64,000 nucleotides of DNA from CAYZJV01 sp049310885 (GTDB taxonomy: Bacteria > Spirochaetota > Spirochaetia > Sphaerochaetales > Sphaerochaetaceae): assembly GCF_049310885.1 (NCBI RefSeq), contig NZ_JBMDYO010000002.1, positions 124,001 through 188,000 on the forward strand. Reading direction: 5' to 3'. Both the position numbers and the translations under genes were made by a program. Positions 1 through 8,940 of the stretch are shown here, in pieces (within the stretch, counting starts at the first letter, position 1; each line of letters begins with the position of its first letter). The notes beneath the pieces were generated by a model. That model worked only from the letters and a program-made list of their open reading frames with translations, searched no databases and was not told where the DNA came from.

Positions 1-1
1 A

Positions 2-397
2 ATGCTCGTGCATCACTGTGAACAAAAGCTATTCAAGATAGGCATCCACAGCACTTCCCTAACTGGACGAGCGGGATACCTACATAATGCCGATGGTACA
101 AATCCACCGTATCTCATTATCCGGAATTACCGTGTATCGCCTTCGTCAGAGTACTGCGAAGAACCATTTACCTCCCCAGGAGAAAACGGATATGCATGCC
201 ACTTATACAATAGTGGTAATCCCAAAGAAAGATTTGGGGAAATCGAGTGCCATGGGAATGCAATGGGTGGATCATCAGAAGAAGACACCTCGAGTCTCAC
301 ACTGGAAACATGGTTCTTTGAAGGAAATTACATGCAGCTGGAAATGATTGCTCATCAACTGCTGTCATACCAACCCAGCACAAAGACAATAAAATAG
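2..397 (+). CDS. C-terminal part of an unrecognised protein (5' end outside window)
   Basis: An open frame runs from the left edge to a TAG at 395. The ATG at position 2 is probably internal, so this is the last ~131 residues of a longer protein. It has no signal or membrane segment and contains FGEIECHGNAMGG near residue 78. That stretch is faintly reminiscent of galactose-mutarotase-like carbohydrate proteins, but I cannot name the family. It converges on the aminotransferase gene downstream with only 42 bp between the stops. Confidence 0.55.
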   Translation: MLVHHCEQKLFKIGIHSTSLTGRAGYLHNADGTNPPYLIIRNYRVSPSSEYCEEPFTSPGENGYACHLYNSGNPKERFGEIECHGNAMGGSSEEDTSSLTLETWFFEGNYMQLEMIAHQLLSYQPSTKTIK

Positions 398-439
398 CCC
401 GCACGGAATGATTGACACTACCGTACGAGCTAAGAATCA

Positions 440-1675
440 CTACTTACAGCAGAAAGAAGCTGCTCGGACAAATTCCATAGCCTTTTCCCTGATTTCTTCC
501 TTAGAACTAAGAGGATTGACCCCGAAACCAGAACCCAGACCTGCATCAACGACACCAATCGAAATATTTATCGCTCGATTTAGAATGTCATCAGTTTTCG
601 GTAGCATACCTTTTTCATAGACTACATCTGTGGGGAATTCAGTACTTCTAAACGGAGGACCTTCAGCTACTTGCTTTTTCCCAAGTATTTGCTCCATATT
701 GTTATACACATGCCACCCTGAATGGGAAATGGTCTTTGTGCCAAGCTTCTTGGCGACAGCATCAGCAGCTTCCTTTGAAGGCAACAGTACGGTCAACAAT
801 GTTGCCAACTCCCCCGCTTCATCATTGAGTTTTCTAAACTGGAGTTTTGGTAGTTCATCTTTGAGTATCTTCTTGAAGTCTTTCTTGATACTATGCAACC
901 TCTCCAGTAGTTGATCGAGTTTTTTAAATTGTGCGAGCAATACGGCACCAGTCAATTCATTCATCCGGAAATTTTGACCGATTATGGATCGATTACCCAC
1001 TTCTAGCCCGGTTCTTAGCGGCATATGCCCTTGATCATGAATAGCAAATGCAGACTTGAACACTGACTCATCATTCATCAACACCAAGCCACCATCACCG
1101 GCATTGATAGTTTTATATACATTGAATGAATATGTACCGATATCACCGAATAGACCAAGATATTTACCTTTATACATACCTCCAAAAGCCTGTGCGGTAT
1201 CTTCTATAAGCAATAACTTGTGCTTATTTGCAATCGCAACCAATTCATCCATTGCGCAAGGATTTCCTAGCATATGTACAGCCATTATCGCTTTCGTCTT
1301 CGGAGTGATATGCCTTTCGACATCATTGGGATCCAGAGTCAAGCTATCATCAATCTCCGCAAGCACAGGAACCGCACCCACAGTGATAATTGAAGACATC
1401 GATGCAATAAATGTATAACCAGGACAAATCACCTCATCCCCAGGTCCAATACGCAATGCTTGCAATGCAACAATCAATGCAGACGTTCCTGATGTGACAG
1501 CCAAACCATATTTTGCCCCGAATTTTCGCGCAACTTCATTTTCCAGTGTGTAGACTTTCTTTTTAAACTTAGGATCGTCTTCACTTCCATAGCGATTGAG
1601 ATGTCCTGAACGAATTACATCCAAAACCTCTCGCTCTTCCTCTTCTCCGATAAAGTAAAACCCTGGCCCTGGCAT
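440..1675 (-). CDS. DegT/DnrJ/EryC1/StrS family PLP aminotransferase
   Basis: The 411-residue protein has the type-I PLP fold of sugar aminotransferases. It shows TSGTSAL at 61-67 (cofactor phosphate site), the EDTAQAFG motif near 158-165 with the Asp/Gln that contact PLP, and SFNVYK at 183-188, whose Lys188 is the expected Schiff-base lysine. Family members make amino sugars for surface glycans or secondary metabolites, normally on nucleotide-activated keto-sugars; the actual substrate cannot be read. The ATG is preceded by GAGGAGGAG at good distance. The gene stands alone, with no neighbouring nucleotide-sugar enzymes. Confidence 0.9.
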   Translation of the reverse strand: MPGPGFYFIGEEEEREVLDVIRSGHLNRYGSEDDPKFKKKVYTLENEVARKFGAKYGLAVTSGTSALIVALQALRIGPGDEVICPGYTFIASMSSIITVGAVPVLAEIDDSLTLDPNDVERHITPKTKAIMAVHMLGNPCAMDELVAIANKHKLLLIEDTAQAFGGMYKGKYLGLFGDIGTYSFNVYKTINAGDGGLVLMNDESVFKSAFAIHDQGHMPLRTGLEVGNRSIIGQNFRMNELTGAVLLAQFKKLDQLLERLHSIKKDFKKILKDELPKLQFRKLNDEAGELATLLTVLLPSKEAADAVAKKLGTKTISHSGWHVYNNMEQILGKKQVAEGPPFRSTEFPTDVVYEKGMLPKTDDILNRAINISIGVVDAGLGSGFGVNPLSSKEEIREKAMEFVRAASFCCK

Positions 1676-1706
1676 AGGTCTCCTCCTCTATTTAATCATA
1701 TCATAC

Positions 1707-1735
1707 ACATTATCACCACCAATTGCGCACGTCAA
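1707..1735 (-). promoter_or_regulatory. Candidate sigma70 promoter of the aminotransferase gene
   Basis: On the minus strand TTGACG (1735-1730) and TAATGT (1712-1707) are separated by 17 bp, about 30 bp upstream of the ATG. The -10 is imperfect. Confidence 0.4.
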
Positions 1736-1844
1736 CATCATTTATGTATATTTTATTTTTATAGTTGTTTTTTTTTCTTGTTTTAGCTTCCATTTACATA
1801 TATAATCTTTTTATATAGGAGATGAGATTTTCTGTCGTATTTAC

Positions 1845-1874
1845 TTGACAGGTGCAAAGTCCCCATATGATAAT
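1845..1874 (+). promoter_or_regulatory. Candidate sigma70 promoter of the ABC-2 operon
   Basis: TTGACA (1845-1850), an 18-bp spacer, then GATAAT (1869-1874). This predicts a start about 20 bp before the GTG of the first gene, in the AT-rich interval between divergent transcription units. Confidence 0.55.
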
Positions 1875-1900
1875 TTGGAAGATATGGCAGGTGGTATGTA

Positions 1901-2734
1901 GTGAAGAAACAACAGGTATGGAAAGCCACCGCAATCATAGTTTTACTTTGTATCATCTTGATTGCCGGGCTCTTATTTCGGAACTCAAAAACATCCTTAC
2001 TCTTTCAAGTACAAGATTCGGTAAGTAAAAGTTGGATTTGGGATTTACTTGTGAAGATCCAAAATAAGGAGCTTCATGGATATTTCCAATCTGACGACTC
2101 ACTGATCAATTATCAATTTACAGATTTACGCCCGGGAGATACGCAGCTTATCATTTCTGCACCGAACTATGAGACAATCACAATTCCACTGAAATTGGAA
2201 CGCGGTGTAAATCGAATTGAAAAGCCCATCTCACTCAAAGGATTGACAATTCCAGGACTTGATGGATTCTATGTCTTTGAAAATGAAGAAGCAGATGGAT
2301 GGTCCCTAACTATTCGACCAGTGACGGAAGATAATCGTGCCATATCACTGCACCCGACTATCGATATATGGATTGGAGCAAAAATCTCGAAGTGGGATCC
2401 ACTTTTAGCAAGAACGATTGGTAACCTCGATAAGCAACCGATCCTATATAGCGGAAATATTCCTTGGAAGTGGGATGCGTATCCCGAGACCCAATTTAGG
2501 TATACGTCCTTTATTCCATTTGATGTCTTACCTGAGGATTCGGGAAAAACCTATGTAATAGAATACCTGATTCTCGTTCCCAATCTACTGGAAATAGATT
2601 ATGAAGAATTCCATGCCCTTACAAAAGAAATCCCATCGATGGACACCTCTACAGCAAAGTCATATTTGGAATCACTTGGTACAAGAGTATCCTACTATGC
2701 GGACATCTCGTGGGATGTCACGAGGAGCCAATAA
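1901..2734 (+). CDS. Membrane-anchored extracytoplasmic protein, first gene of ABC-2 operon
   Basis: The 277-residue protein starts at GTG. Residues 8-27 form one hydrophobic helix (TAIIVLLCIILIAGLLF) with basic residues before it, so it is probably an N-terminal anchor with the rest outside the cytoplasm. A segment near 70-110 (LRPGDTQLIISAPNYETI) looks like a PEGA or carboxypeptidase-regulatory-like beta domain. No family name is secure. Its stop overlaps the ATPase start (TAATG), and all four genes of this operon are overlapped, so it is probably a partner of the ABC exporter. Confidence 0.75.
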   Translation: MKKQQVWKATAIIVLLCIILIAGLLFRNSKTSLLFQVQDSVSKSWIWDLLVKIQNKELHGYFQSDDSLINYQFTDLRPGDTQLIISAPNYETITIPLKLERGVNRIEKPISLKGLTIPGLDGFYVFENEEADGWSLTIRPVTEDNRAISLHPTIDIWIGAKISKWDPLLARTIGNLDKQPILYSGNIPWKWDAYPETQFRYTSFIPFDVLPEDSGKTYVIEYLILVPNLLEIDYEEFHALTKEIPSMDTSTAKSYLESLGTRVSYYADISWDVTRSQ

Positions 2735-3690
2735 TGGACACACATTTGATACAAACCGCTGGGCTATCTAAAAGATTCGGTACTCAACAAGCTGTCGATG
2801 CATTGTCCCTCACTATCGATAAAGGAGAAATATATGGGTTTCTCGGCCCCAATGGAGCCGGGAAGACTACTACTCTACGGATGATTCTCGGTCTGACAAA
2901 ACCAGATTCCGGAGAGATCTACTATCATGGGAATCTTGTAAACGGTACAGACCCCTCCTATAGAGCTAATATCGGTGTTGTCCCTGAAAAACATCCTTCG
3001 GGTATGTGGAAATGGATGACAGCAGTCGAGTATCTACAATTGTTTGGTAATCTGTTCGATGTTACCGCTAGCACTCAAAAAATCAATTCAATGCTCGATC
3101 ATTTGGATCTTCGAGCCCATAAGAACAAACCAATATGCAAATTTTCTCGAGGGATGATGCAAAAACTAAGTTTTGCCAGAGCATTGATCCATGATCCGGA
3201 AATCCTATTACTCGATGAACCGATCTCCGGCTTGGATCCTTTTGGAATTCACCAAATGCGTGATTTGATTATCGAACAGCACCGTAAGGGGAAAACTATC
3301 ATCGTCTCATCGCATCTACTCTCTGAAGTTGAAAAATTCTGTACGCGCATAGGAATTATCCATCAAGGAAAAATGATTACTGAAAATGCAACGAATAAAA
3401 TCATCGATTCAATTATCCCTACAAAAAATTTTCGTATTGAGATTGACAGTATTTCCGATGGTCTCATCGGAAAGTTCCTTGAATTACCTTTTATTCTTGA
3501 CGCCAAAATAGATGCTTCAGCTATTGTTGTATCCGTCGAAAAAGAAGGGGATTATAGAAAAGCGATTTCCAGCTTCCTCTACGATAATGGAATCTCACCC
3601 TTACTCATCCAAGAACAAGTAAAGACACTTGAAGAAGCCTTCCTGTCCATCACCTCAATCCAGGCAAACACACATGAAGAGGCCAAATAA
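2734..3690 (+). CDS. ABC-2 type transporter ATP-binding protein
   Basis: I place the start at ATG 2734 rather than the in-frame GTG 24 bp upstream, because GAGGAG lies 6 bp before it and it overlaps the previous stop. The 318-residue subunit has Walker A GPNGAGKT at 39-45, a degenerate signature FSRGMMQ near 140, and Walker B ILLLDEP with a D-loop SGLD. It belongs to the CcmA/NatA-like group that drives ABC-2 permeases, usually exporters or machines acting on envelope components. A C-terminal ~80-residue extension follows the nucleotide-binding domain, as in this group. Confidence 0.9.
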   Translation: MDTHLIQTAGLSKRFGTQQAVDALSLTIDKGEIYGFLGPNGAGKTTTLRMILGLTKPDSGEIYYHGNLVNGTDPSYRANIGVVPEKHPSGMWKWMTAVEYLQLFGNLFDVTASTQKINSMLDHLDLRAHKNKPICKFSRGMMQKLSFARALIHDPEILLLDEPISGLDPFGIHQMRDLIIEQHRKGKTIIVSSHLLSEVEKFCTRIGIIHQGKMITENATNKIIDSIIPTKNFRIEIDSISDGLIGKFLELPFILDAKIDASAIVVSVEKEGDYRKAISSFLYDNGISPLLIQEQVKTLEEAFLSITSIQANTHEEAK

Positions 3691-4556
3691 TGAGTGAATT
3701 GCGAAATATCACCATCCTTACAAAGATAAACGCAAAAGAGACCTTTCTGAATCCGTCTTATTATATCGCTATGACAATTAGCACACTATTGGGATATTTA
3801 CCGATACGATCATTCATCCAATCAATAGGCCCACAAGGATTCAATCCATCCCAGACTCCACTATTCGCAAACATAACCCAAGCTTTGGAACAATTGTTCA
3901 GCACAATTATGGTCGATAAGCTCTTTGCTGAGGGACCATTTCTATTCGCAGCCTATTGTGCTGTAGTTCCTATGTTACTTTATATCTTGATATCTTCAAT
4001 CATCACCTATCATCAATACAAGGACCAAGGTGTCTTGGAATTGCTTCGATACGGGCCATTGAAATCCCGTTCATATCTTTTTTCATTATTTCTAATCAAT
4101 TTAATAGCCCTCGCTATATATTGTATCTATCTGATAGTAGTTTTCTATCTAGTATCCAGATTCAACAATCTACTTCTAGGTCCTGCTTTCGTAGGCTCGA
4201 TGATTACCCTTTTCTTGGTATCGTTCTTGTTATGTGCTTACACGTTGCTTAGCGCAGTCTCTACCGATTCAAGTATCGGCTCTATCTCTTTGTTGCTTGC
4301 TATACTTATCATATTTCTTTCTGTACAGCTTGTCACATACTCTATTGTCGCTGAACAGGTCTCTACAATCGCTTCATTTGTTTCGCTGGCAGTACAATGG
4401 ATATCTCCTTTCTTCTACATGGCTATGATCCAAACAGGTTTTGAATTGTCATCATGGATACATATCCTTGGTGGTGCAACATGCTTCTTTGGATTGACTG
4501 TTATCATTGGATTTATCTCCATATGGATCCAAGCACAAAAGGAGAGCAAATCATGA
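3690..4556 (+). CDS. ABC-2 type permease
   Basis: The 288-residue integral membrane protein has about six hydrophobic helices. It begins inside the stop codon of the ATPase gene (TAATG overlap), so the two products are almost certainly one transporter. There is no periplasmic binding-protein gene nearby, which favours export or envelope remodelling over uptake. The substrate is unknown. Confidence 0.85.
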   Translation: MSELRNITILTKINAKETFLNPSYYIAMTISTLLGYLPIRSFIQSIGPQGFNPSQTPLFANITQALEQLFSTIMVDKLFAEGPFLFAAYCAVVPMLLYILISSIITYHQYKDQGVLELLRYGPLKSRSYLFSLFLINLIALAIYCIYLIVVFYLVSRFNNLLLGPAFVGSMITLFLVSFLLCAYTLLSAVSTDSSIGSISLLLAILIIFLSVQLVTYSIVAEQVSTIASFVSLAVQWISPFFYMAMIQTGFELSSWIHILGGATCFFGLTVIIGFISIWIQAQKESKS

Positions 4557-5884
4557 AGAAAATTATGATCCTCTCTATTGCAATCTTACTAATACTATTC
4601 AGTCCAGTTTTTGCTGAAGTTCCGAATCGTATCGAAGAAACTATTTATTCAATAGCTGCCTACAGTGGAAAAGATTATGCACTGACATTCGCAAAACAAG
4701 ACTCCTCAACCATCTTCATACATGCGGATGTTGACAATTTCGCTAGTCTAAAGAAAAACTTCATCTATTTCTGGCCGATAACCGACCAATGGCTGGTAGA
4801 CGATTCAATTCTTGATATCACATATAAGGGTACACTTGAGATAACGGACAAGAATGGAAACATAATTCCCATCGAAACTGTTAACTATACATTCTATAAC
4901 ATGCGAGGTACGTACGATAACAATTGGCATATAAAAACAGGCACTGAGGCTGAAGAAGAATGGAATGATTATATTGAACTAGTCTTAGCTTATCAGGAAG
5001 CTGTCTCGAATTACAATCGGGCATACACCGCATATCAACAACGAACTTCCGAACTTTTCAATCAGATATTGCAGATTAAGGCAGAAGGGAAACCCTATGA
5101 ACATTTACTTCAGGAGATGGAGAATATCAAACAACCTTCAGAACCAGAACCACCCAAGAAATATACAGTTCCCCCAATACGGCTGCAAAAAGGTTATCCA
5201 ATCAATTTACCCGAAGGAGAATACACAATTCAACTGAAAACTCCGTCAGGGAACATACTGGAAGGATCTGAAAAGAAATTGATATCTATCAAGGGAAGAA
5301 GGACGAATTCCATAGGATATGAAATCTTCCCAGCTGTACGATGGACTCAACCGACGAACAGTACGACACCGGCATCCGTGCTCTATGTAGATGGAACTTC
5401 CGACCTTTATGTCCGTCCATTTTTCCAAACCGAATATAAAGATCTTCAGTATAATAAAATGATTAATAACCAGGAGTCGGGCAATCCAAACCTGTATCGT
5501 TGGGTAAAGATTCAACAAGTACCTGATAGTGGTATATCTGTAACGTCAGAAAACCAAGCGATAGAAATCTATGAAGAACCATATATTGTTGAACAATCAA
5601 AGACAACTGCACTCGGATATACCATTGCACCTTATGATCCAACCGGAGAGCATGTGGGAAAAACTCCAAGCATATCCGCGTTACATATTCCCCTGAACCC
5701 AATGATGCATGAGTTAGAATTTTCTCTGTTAGGACTTGAAGATCCAAAAGCCATCGCCACCAGCGGACGCGTCATTCGGATTATCTCCGGTATCCAAAAC
5801 GAAACCATTACCGTAGTGCTGATTATCCTTCCGATTCTAGCCCTACTTCTTGTATTCTCGGTAAGACGAAAGACGTATCAATAA
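4553..5884 (+). CDS. Secreted, C-terminally anchored protein of the ABC-2 operon
   Basis: I start at ATG 4553, which overlaps the permease stop (ATGA) and has GGAGAG upstream; the longer frame from 4454 would lie inside the permease gene. The 443-residue product has a signal peptide (MKKIMILSIAILLILF...FA) and a C-terminal membrane helix near 415-437 followed by RRKTYQ. It is therefore a type I membrane protein with a ~390-residue extracytoplasmic part. A Glu/Gln/Tyr-rich, possibly coiled-coil stretch lies around 140-190. No family is recognised. With the first gene it flanks the transporter with two extracytoplasmic partners. Confidence 0.8.
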   Translation: MKKIMILSIAILLILFSPVFAEVPNRIEETIYSIAAYSGKDYALTFAKQDSSTIFIHADVDNFASLKKNFIYFWPITDQWLVDDSILDITYKGTLEITDKNGNIIPIETVNYTFYNMRGTYDNNWHIKTGTEAEEEWNDYIELVLAYQEAVSNYNRAYTAYQQRTSELFNQILQIKAEGKPYEHLLQEMENIKQPSEPEPPKKYTVPPIRLQKGYPINLPEGEYTIQLKTPSGNILEGSEKKLISIKGRRTNSIGYEIFPAVRWTQPTNSTTPASVLYVDGTSDLYVRPFFQTEYKDLQYNKMINNQESGNPNLYRWVKIQQVPDSGISVTSENQAIEIYEEPYIVEQSKTTALGYTIAPYDPTGEHVGKTPSISALHIPLNPMMHELEFSLLGLEDPKAIATSGRVIRIISGIQNETITVVLIILPILALLLVFSVRRKTYQ

Positions 5885-6225
5885 ACTCGAATCATCATAA
5901 ATCTACAAACTGATTCACTAGGGAAATGACTGTTATACATGAATACCGCCGTAAAAAGAAATCTGCCCAGACTGCATGTGCTTAGCAGATAAAACAAACT
6001 CCCCACGAAGACTCATGATGGAACAAATCGGCACCTATACGTATTTTCCCAGCTTGAATTGAACCTTAGAAAAGAATAAAACCCCATCCACTTGGGATGA
6101 GCCAAAAGTATGAGTATCGAAGACCATGGCTATCTGGAGGCTCGAGTAATTCGAGACTACCGATATCGTAGCTCTAGATGCTCTTTTTGCTTTTAAAGAG
6201 TTGACAACAAAGTATCGGTAATGAT
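5885..6225. other. Convergent intergenic region with small hairpins
   Basis: The 341 bp between two convergent operons contain no credible gene. Short inverted repeats are visible: CTCGA/TCGAG around 6143-6158, a CGATATCG palindrome near 6162, and the terminator-like hairpin listed separately. Confidence 0.5.
6181..6200 (-). terminator. Terminator-like hairpin after gguA
   Basis: CTCTTT (6181-6186) pairs with AAAGAG (6195-6200) around an 8-nt loop, with T-rich sequence inside the structure, 25 bp beyond the gguA stop. The stem is weak and not followed by a long T run, so its efficiency is uncertain. Confidence 0.35.
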
Positions 6226-7767
6226 TCAGATCAACATATGCATGATCGATTCTTGATCAGTCTCCTTCGCTGGAAGTACATCCATGATCTTCCCATTGTT
6301 CATTACATAGATACGGTCACACATACCCAGCAATTCTGGCAGCTCAGAAGAAATCAATAGAATGCCCTTACCCCTTGCCGCAAGATCGTTGATTATAGTA
6401 TACACGTCATACTTTGCCCCTACGTCAATTCCTCGAGTAGGTTCATCCATGACATAGATATCGGAATCACAATTAAGCCATTTGGCCAAAACTACTTTCT
6501 GCTGATTCCCACCACTGAGATTGAGAACCTTTTGTAGGATGGTTGGGCATTTGATACTAAACTCATCCACTGCCTTTTCTGTTACCACAACTTCTTCATT
6601 CTTGTTGATGACAAATCCATTTGAAACCGAAGCCATGTTGGCCATGGTAATATTGTCTTTCACACTACCAATCAAAACTAGACCAAGTCCCTTGCGATCT
6701 TCAGAGATGTAAGCAATACCATTCTTTATAGCTTTTGGGACGGTACTTACATCTATCGGTTCTCCTTTGAGAAACACTTCACCCTGAATGTTTTTTCCAT
6801 AACTCTTACCGAACAGACTCATCGCGAATTCAGTTCTTCCGGCCCCCATAAGCCCCGCTAATCCAACAACTTCTCCGGCATGAATCGTTAGATTGATATT
6901 GTCAGAAACCTTTCTCTCTTGATTCGGATGGTCGACACTCCAATTTTCCACTTTGAATATTTGCTCTCCGATATAATCGCTCCGACTAGGATATCTATTT
7001 ATCAATTCCCTACCGACCATATCTTTTACGATCTCTTTCTCTCCAATCGGTTGTTTGTGGAGATCTTTGTAACTGACAGTCTTTCCATCACGTAAAATTG
7101 TTATTGAATCAGCGACAGCGAGAACTTCGTTCAATTTATGGGAAATAAGTACGGAAGTGAGTCCATCCTTCTTGAATTTCCTGAGCAATTCCAAAAGATT
7201 CTTACTTTCTATTTCATTCAACGCTGCAGTCGGTTCATCCAAGATTAGAACAGTAATATTTTTTGATAAAGCTTTTGCAATTTCTATCAACTGCCGTTGT
7301 CCAACACCTATTGCTTCAACGGGGGTAGAAACATCAACATCCAATCCAACGGATTTCGCTAGAGCTTTTGCCTTCACTAACGTCTCATTCCAATGTACGA
7401 CACCATGATTTGCTGTTTCGTTTCCTAAAAAAATATTCTCCGCAATCGAGAGTTTTGGAATCAAGGTGAATTCCTGATGAATTATACCAATCCCCGCTTC
7501 CTCGCTTTGTTTTATACTCTTCACTTGATAACTATTTTGGCGGAAGACAATCTCCCCTTCGAAAGTACCATGGGGATACACCCCACTTAGTACATTCATG
7601 AGCGTAGATTTTCCTGCACCATTCTCGCCGACAATTGCGTGTATCTCGCCTTGTCTTACTTTCAATGAGACATCATCAAGTGCACGGACACCGGGAAACA
7701 ATTTGGTGATATTGTGCATCTCAAGTATATAGTTGTTTTCCAAAAGAGTACTCCCCATGCTTATCAC
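6226..7767 (-). CDS. gguA: Multiple-monosaccharide ABC transporter ATPase (GguA/MmsA type)
   Basis: A duplicated ABC ATPase of the MglA/XylG/GguA class. Domain 1 has GENGAGKS and the signature IGVGQRQ; domain 2 has the degenerate Walker A GLMGAGRTE and LSGGNQQK, then DEPTRGIDVGAK. It energises the GguB permease next door. The open frame begins at GTG 7767, but that codon and ATG 7758 lack a ribosome site because a 13-bp hairpin occupies the sequence just upstream. A TTG at 7743, with GGGGAG 7 bases before it, is the better-supported start. It is the last gene of the permease-binding protein-ATPase operon. Confidence 0.9.
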   Translation of the reverse strand: MISMGSTLLENNYILEMHNITKLFPGVRALDDVSLKVRQGEIHAIVGENGAGKSTLMNVLSGVYPHGTFEGEIVFRQNSYQVKSIKQSEEAGIGIIHQEFTLIPKLSIAENIFLGNETANHGVVHWNETLVKAKALAKSVGLDVDVSTPVEAIGVGQRQLIEIAKALSKNITVLILDEPTAALNEIESKNLLELLRKFKKDGLTSVLISHKLNEVLAVADSITILRDGKTVSYKDLHKQPIGEKEIVKDMVGRELINRYPSRSDYIGEQIFKVENWSVDHPNQERKVSDNINLTIHAGEVVGLAGLMGAGRTEFAMSLFGKSYGKNIQGEVFLKGEPIDVSTVPKAIKNGIAYISEDRKGLGLVLIGSVKDNITMANMASVSNGFVINKNEEVVVTEKAVDEFSIKCPTILQKVLNLSGGNQQKVVLAKWLNCDSDIYVMDEPTRGIDVGAKYDVYTIINDLAARGKGILLISSELPELLGMCDRIYVMNNGKIMDVLPAKETDQESIMHMLI

Positions 7768-7769
7768 AA

Positions 7770-7805
7770 TTGCTGAGGTTTGAATTTACTTACAAACCTC
7801 AGCAA
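7770..7805 (-). promoter_or_regulatory. Perfect 13-bp intercistronic stem-loop between chvE and gguA
   Basis: TTGCTGAGGTTTG (7770-7782) is exactly complementary to 7793-7805, with a 10-nt loop. It has no T tract and lies 18 bp beyond the binding-protein stop, so it is more likely an mRNA-stabilising or attenuating element than a full terminator. It also touches the annotated GTG of gguA. Confidence 0.8.
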
Positions 7806-7823
7806 TGTAGTCTTTAATAACGA

Positions 7824-8891
7824 TTACAGAATGTCATCTTCAGCGTACAAGCCACGATCTATGACTATTCTCCAGTTGTCCTTGTCTACCAAGAACGGTT
7901 CATACATAGCAGTTGGTACATCAATCATATCATTGTAGAATGTCTTGTCTACCTTCGGTTGCTCACCACGCTCATAGGCTCTGATAACTTGATAAACTCT
8001 CTCCGCAAGCTCTTGTGCATCCAAGAACATGGTCATTGATTGCTGACCATTGATAATGGATTTAATAGCTGTAAGCTCACAATCTTGACCGGTAACTATG
8101 GGAAATGGTCGTTCCGGTGTACCATAGCCCATTGAAGCCAAAGAAGATATTGCTCCAAGCGCCACACAGTCGGCTGCTGCCAAAACGGCATCAACATTCT
8201 TATCAGTGTAGTAAGCTCCCAAGAGATTGTCCATTCTTGCTTGTGCTTTTGAGCTGTCCCAAGCAAGAGTCGCAATTACATTGAAATCCACCTGACCGCT
8301 CGGAACTACCAGAGATCCGGAGTCAAGATATTTCTGAAGTACACTCATGGCACCATTATAGAAGATTTGTGCATTTGGATCGTCAGGACTGCCTCCAATG
8401 ATTTCCAAATTGAACGGTCCTTTTGCGCCCGTATCCAAACCAAGAGTTTGTTCAATATATGTTCCTTGTATCTGTCCCAATTTGTACAGGTCGAAGGTTA
8501 CATAAAAATCCACAGCCTCTGTGTTCATGATCAAACGGTCATTCGCAATAATCTTGACTCCATCGGCTCGAGCCTTTTCGACAGCATCAGAAAGTGCATA
8601 AGAATCCACAGCCGCAATGACAATATAATCAGAACCGAGCAGTACTGCCGTATCAATCTGGGATACTTGTCTTTCAACTACATCTTCAGCGAATTCAAGT
8701 CGGGTCTGAAATCCTGCAGCTTCGAATCTTGCTACCAATTCATCTCCTTGAGCAGTCCAGATGGGCTGTTCTTTCGTCGGCATCAGAAATGTAACCAAAG
8801 AACTGTCATCAGCCTTCTCTTCAGCTCCCGCAGCACTCACTGTTACCATTGCCATAAGCAACACCAATAACACTAAAATCATTTTTTTCAT
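7824..8891 (-). CDS. chvE: Multiple-monosaccharide ABC transporter substrate-binding protein (ChvE type)
   Basis: I start at ATG 8891 because AGGAGG lies just upstream and the product then begins MKKMILVLLVLLMAMVTVSAAG, a clear signal peptide. The earlier in-frame start at 8921 adds only ribosome-site residues. The ~355-residue mature region (PTKEQPIWTAQGDELV..., AAVDSYALSDAVEKA, ANDRLI, TGQDCELTAIKSI) matches ChvE/MmsE proteins, which bind aldopyranoses such as galactose, arabinose and xylose. It works with the GguA ATPase and GguB permease in the same operon. Confidence 0.9.
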   Translation of the reverse strand: MKKMILVLLVLLMAMVTVSAAGAEEKADDSSLVTFLMPTKEQPIWTAQGDELVARFEAAGFQTRLEFAEDVVERQVSQIDTAVLLGSDYIVIAAVDSYALSDAVEKARADGVKIIANDRLIMNTEAVDFYVTFDLYKLGQIQGTYIEQTLGLDTGAKGPFNLEIIGGSPDDPNAQIFYNGAMSVLQKYLDSGSLVVPSGQVDFNVIATLAWDSSKAQARMDNLLGAYYTDKNVDAVLAAADCVALGAISSLASMGYGTPERPFPIVTGQDCELTAIKSIINGQQSMTMFLDAQELAERVYQVIRAYERGEQPKVDKTFYNDMIDVPTAMYEPFLVDKDNWRIVIDRGLYAEDDIL

Positions 8892-8940
8892 ACCATTTCC
8901 TCCTTTTGGTATTCCAATCATTCCTCTTTGTTCTTGTTGA

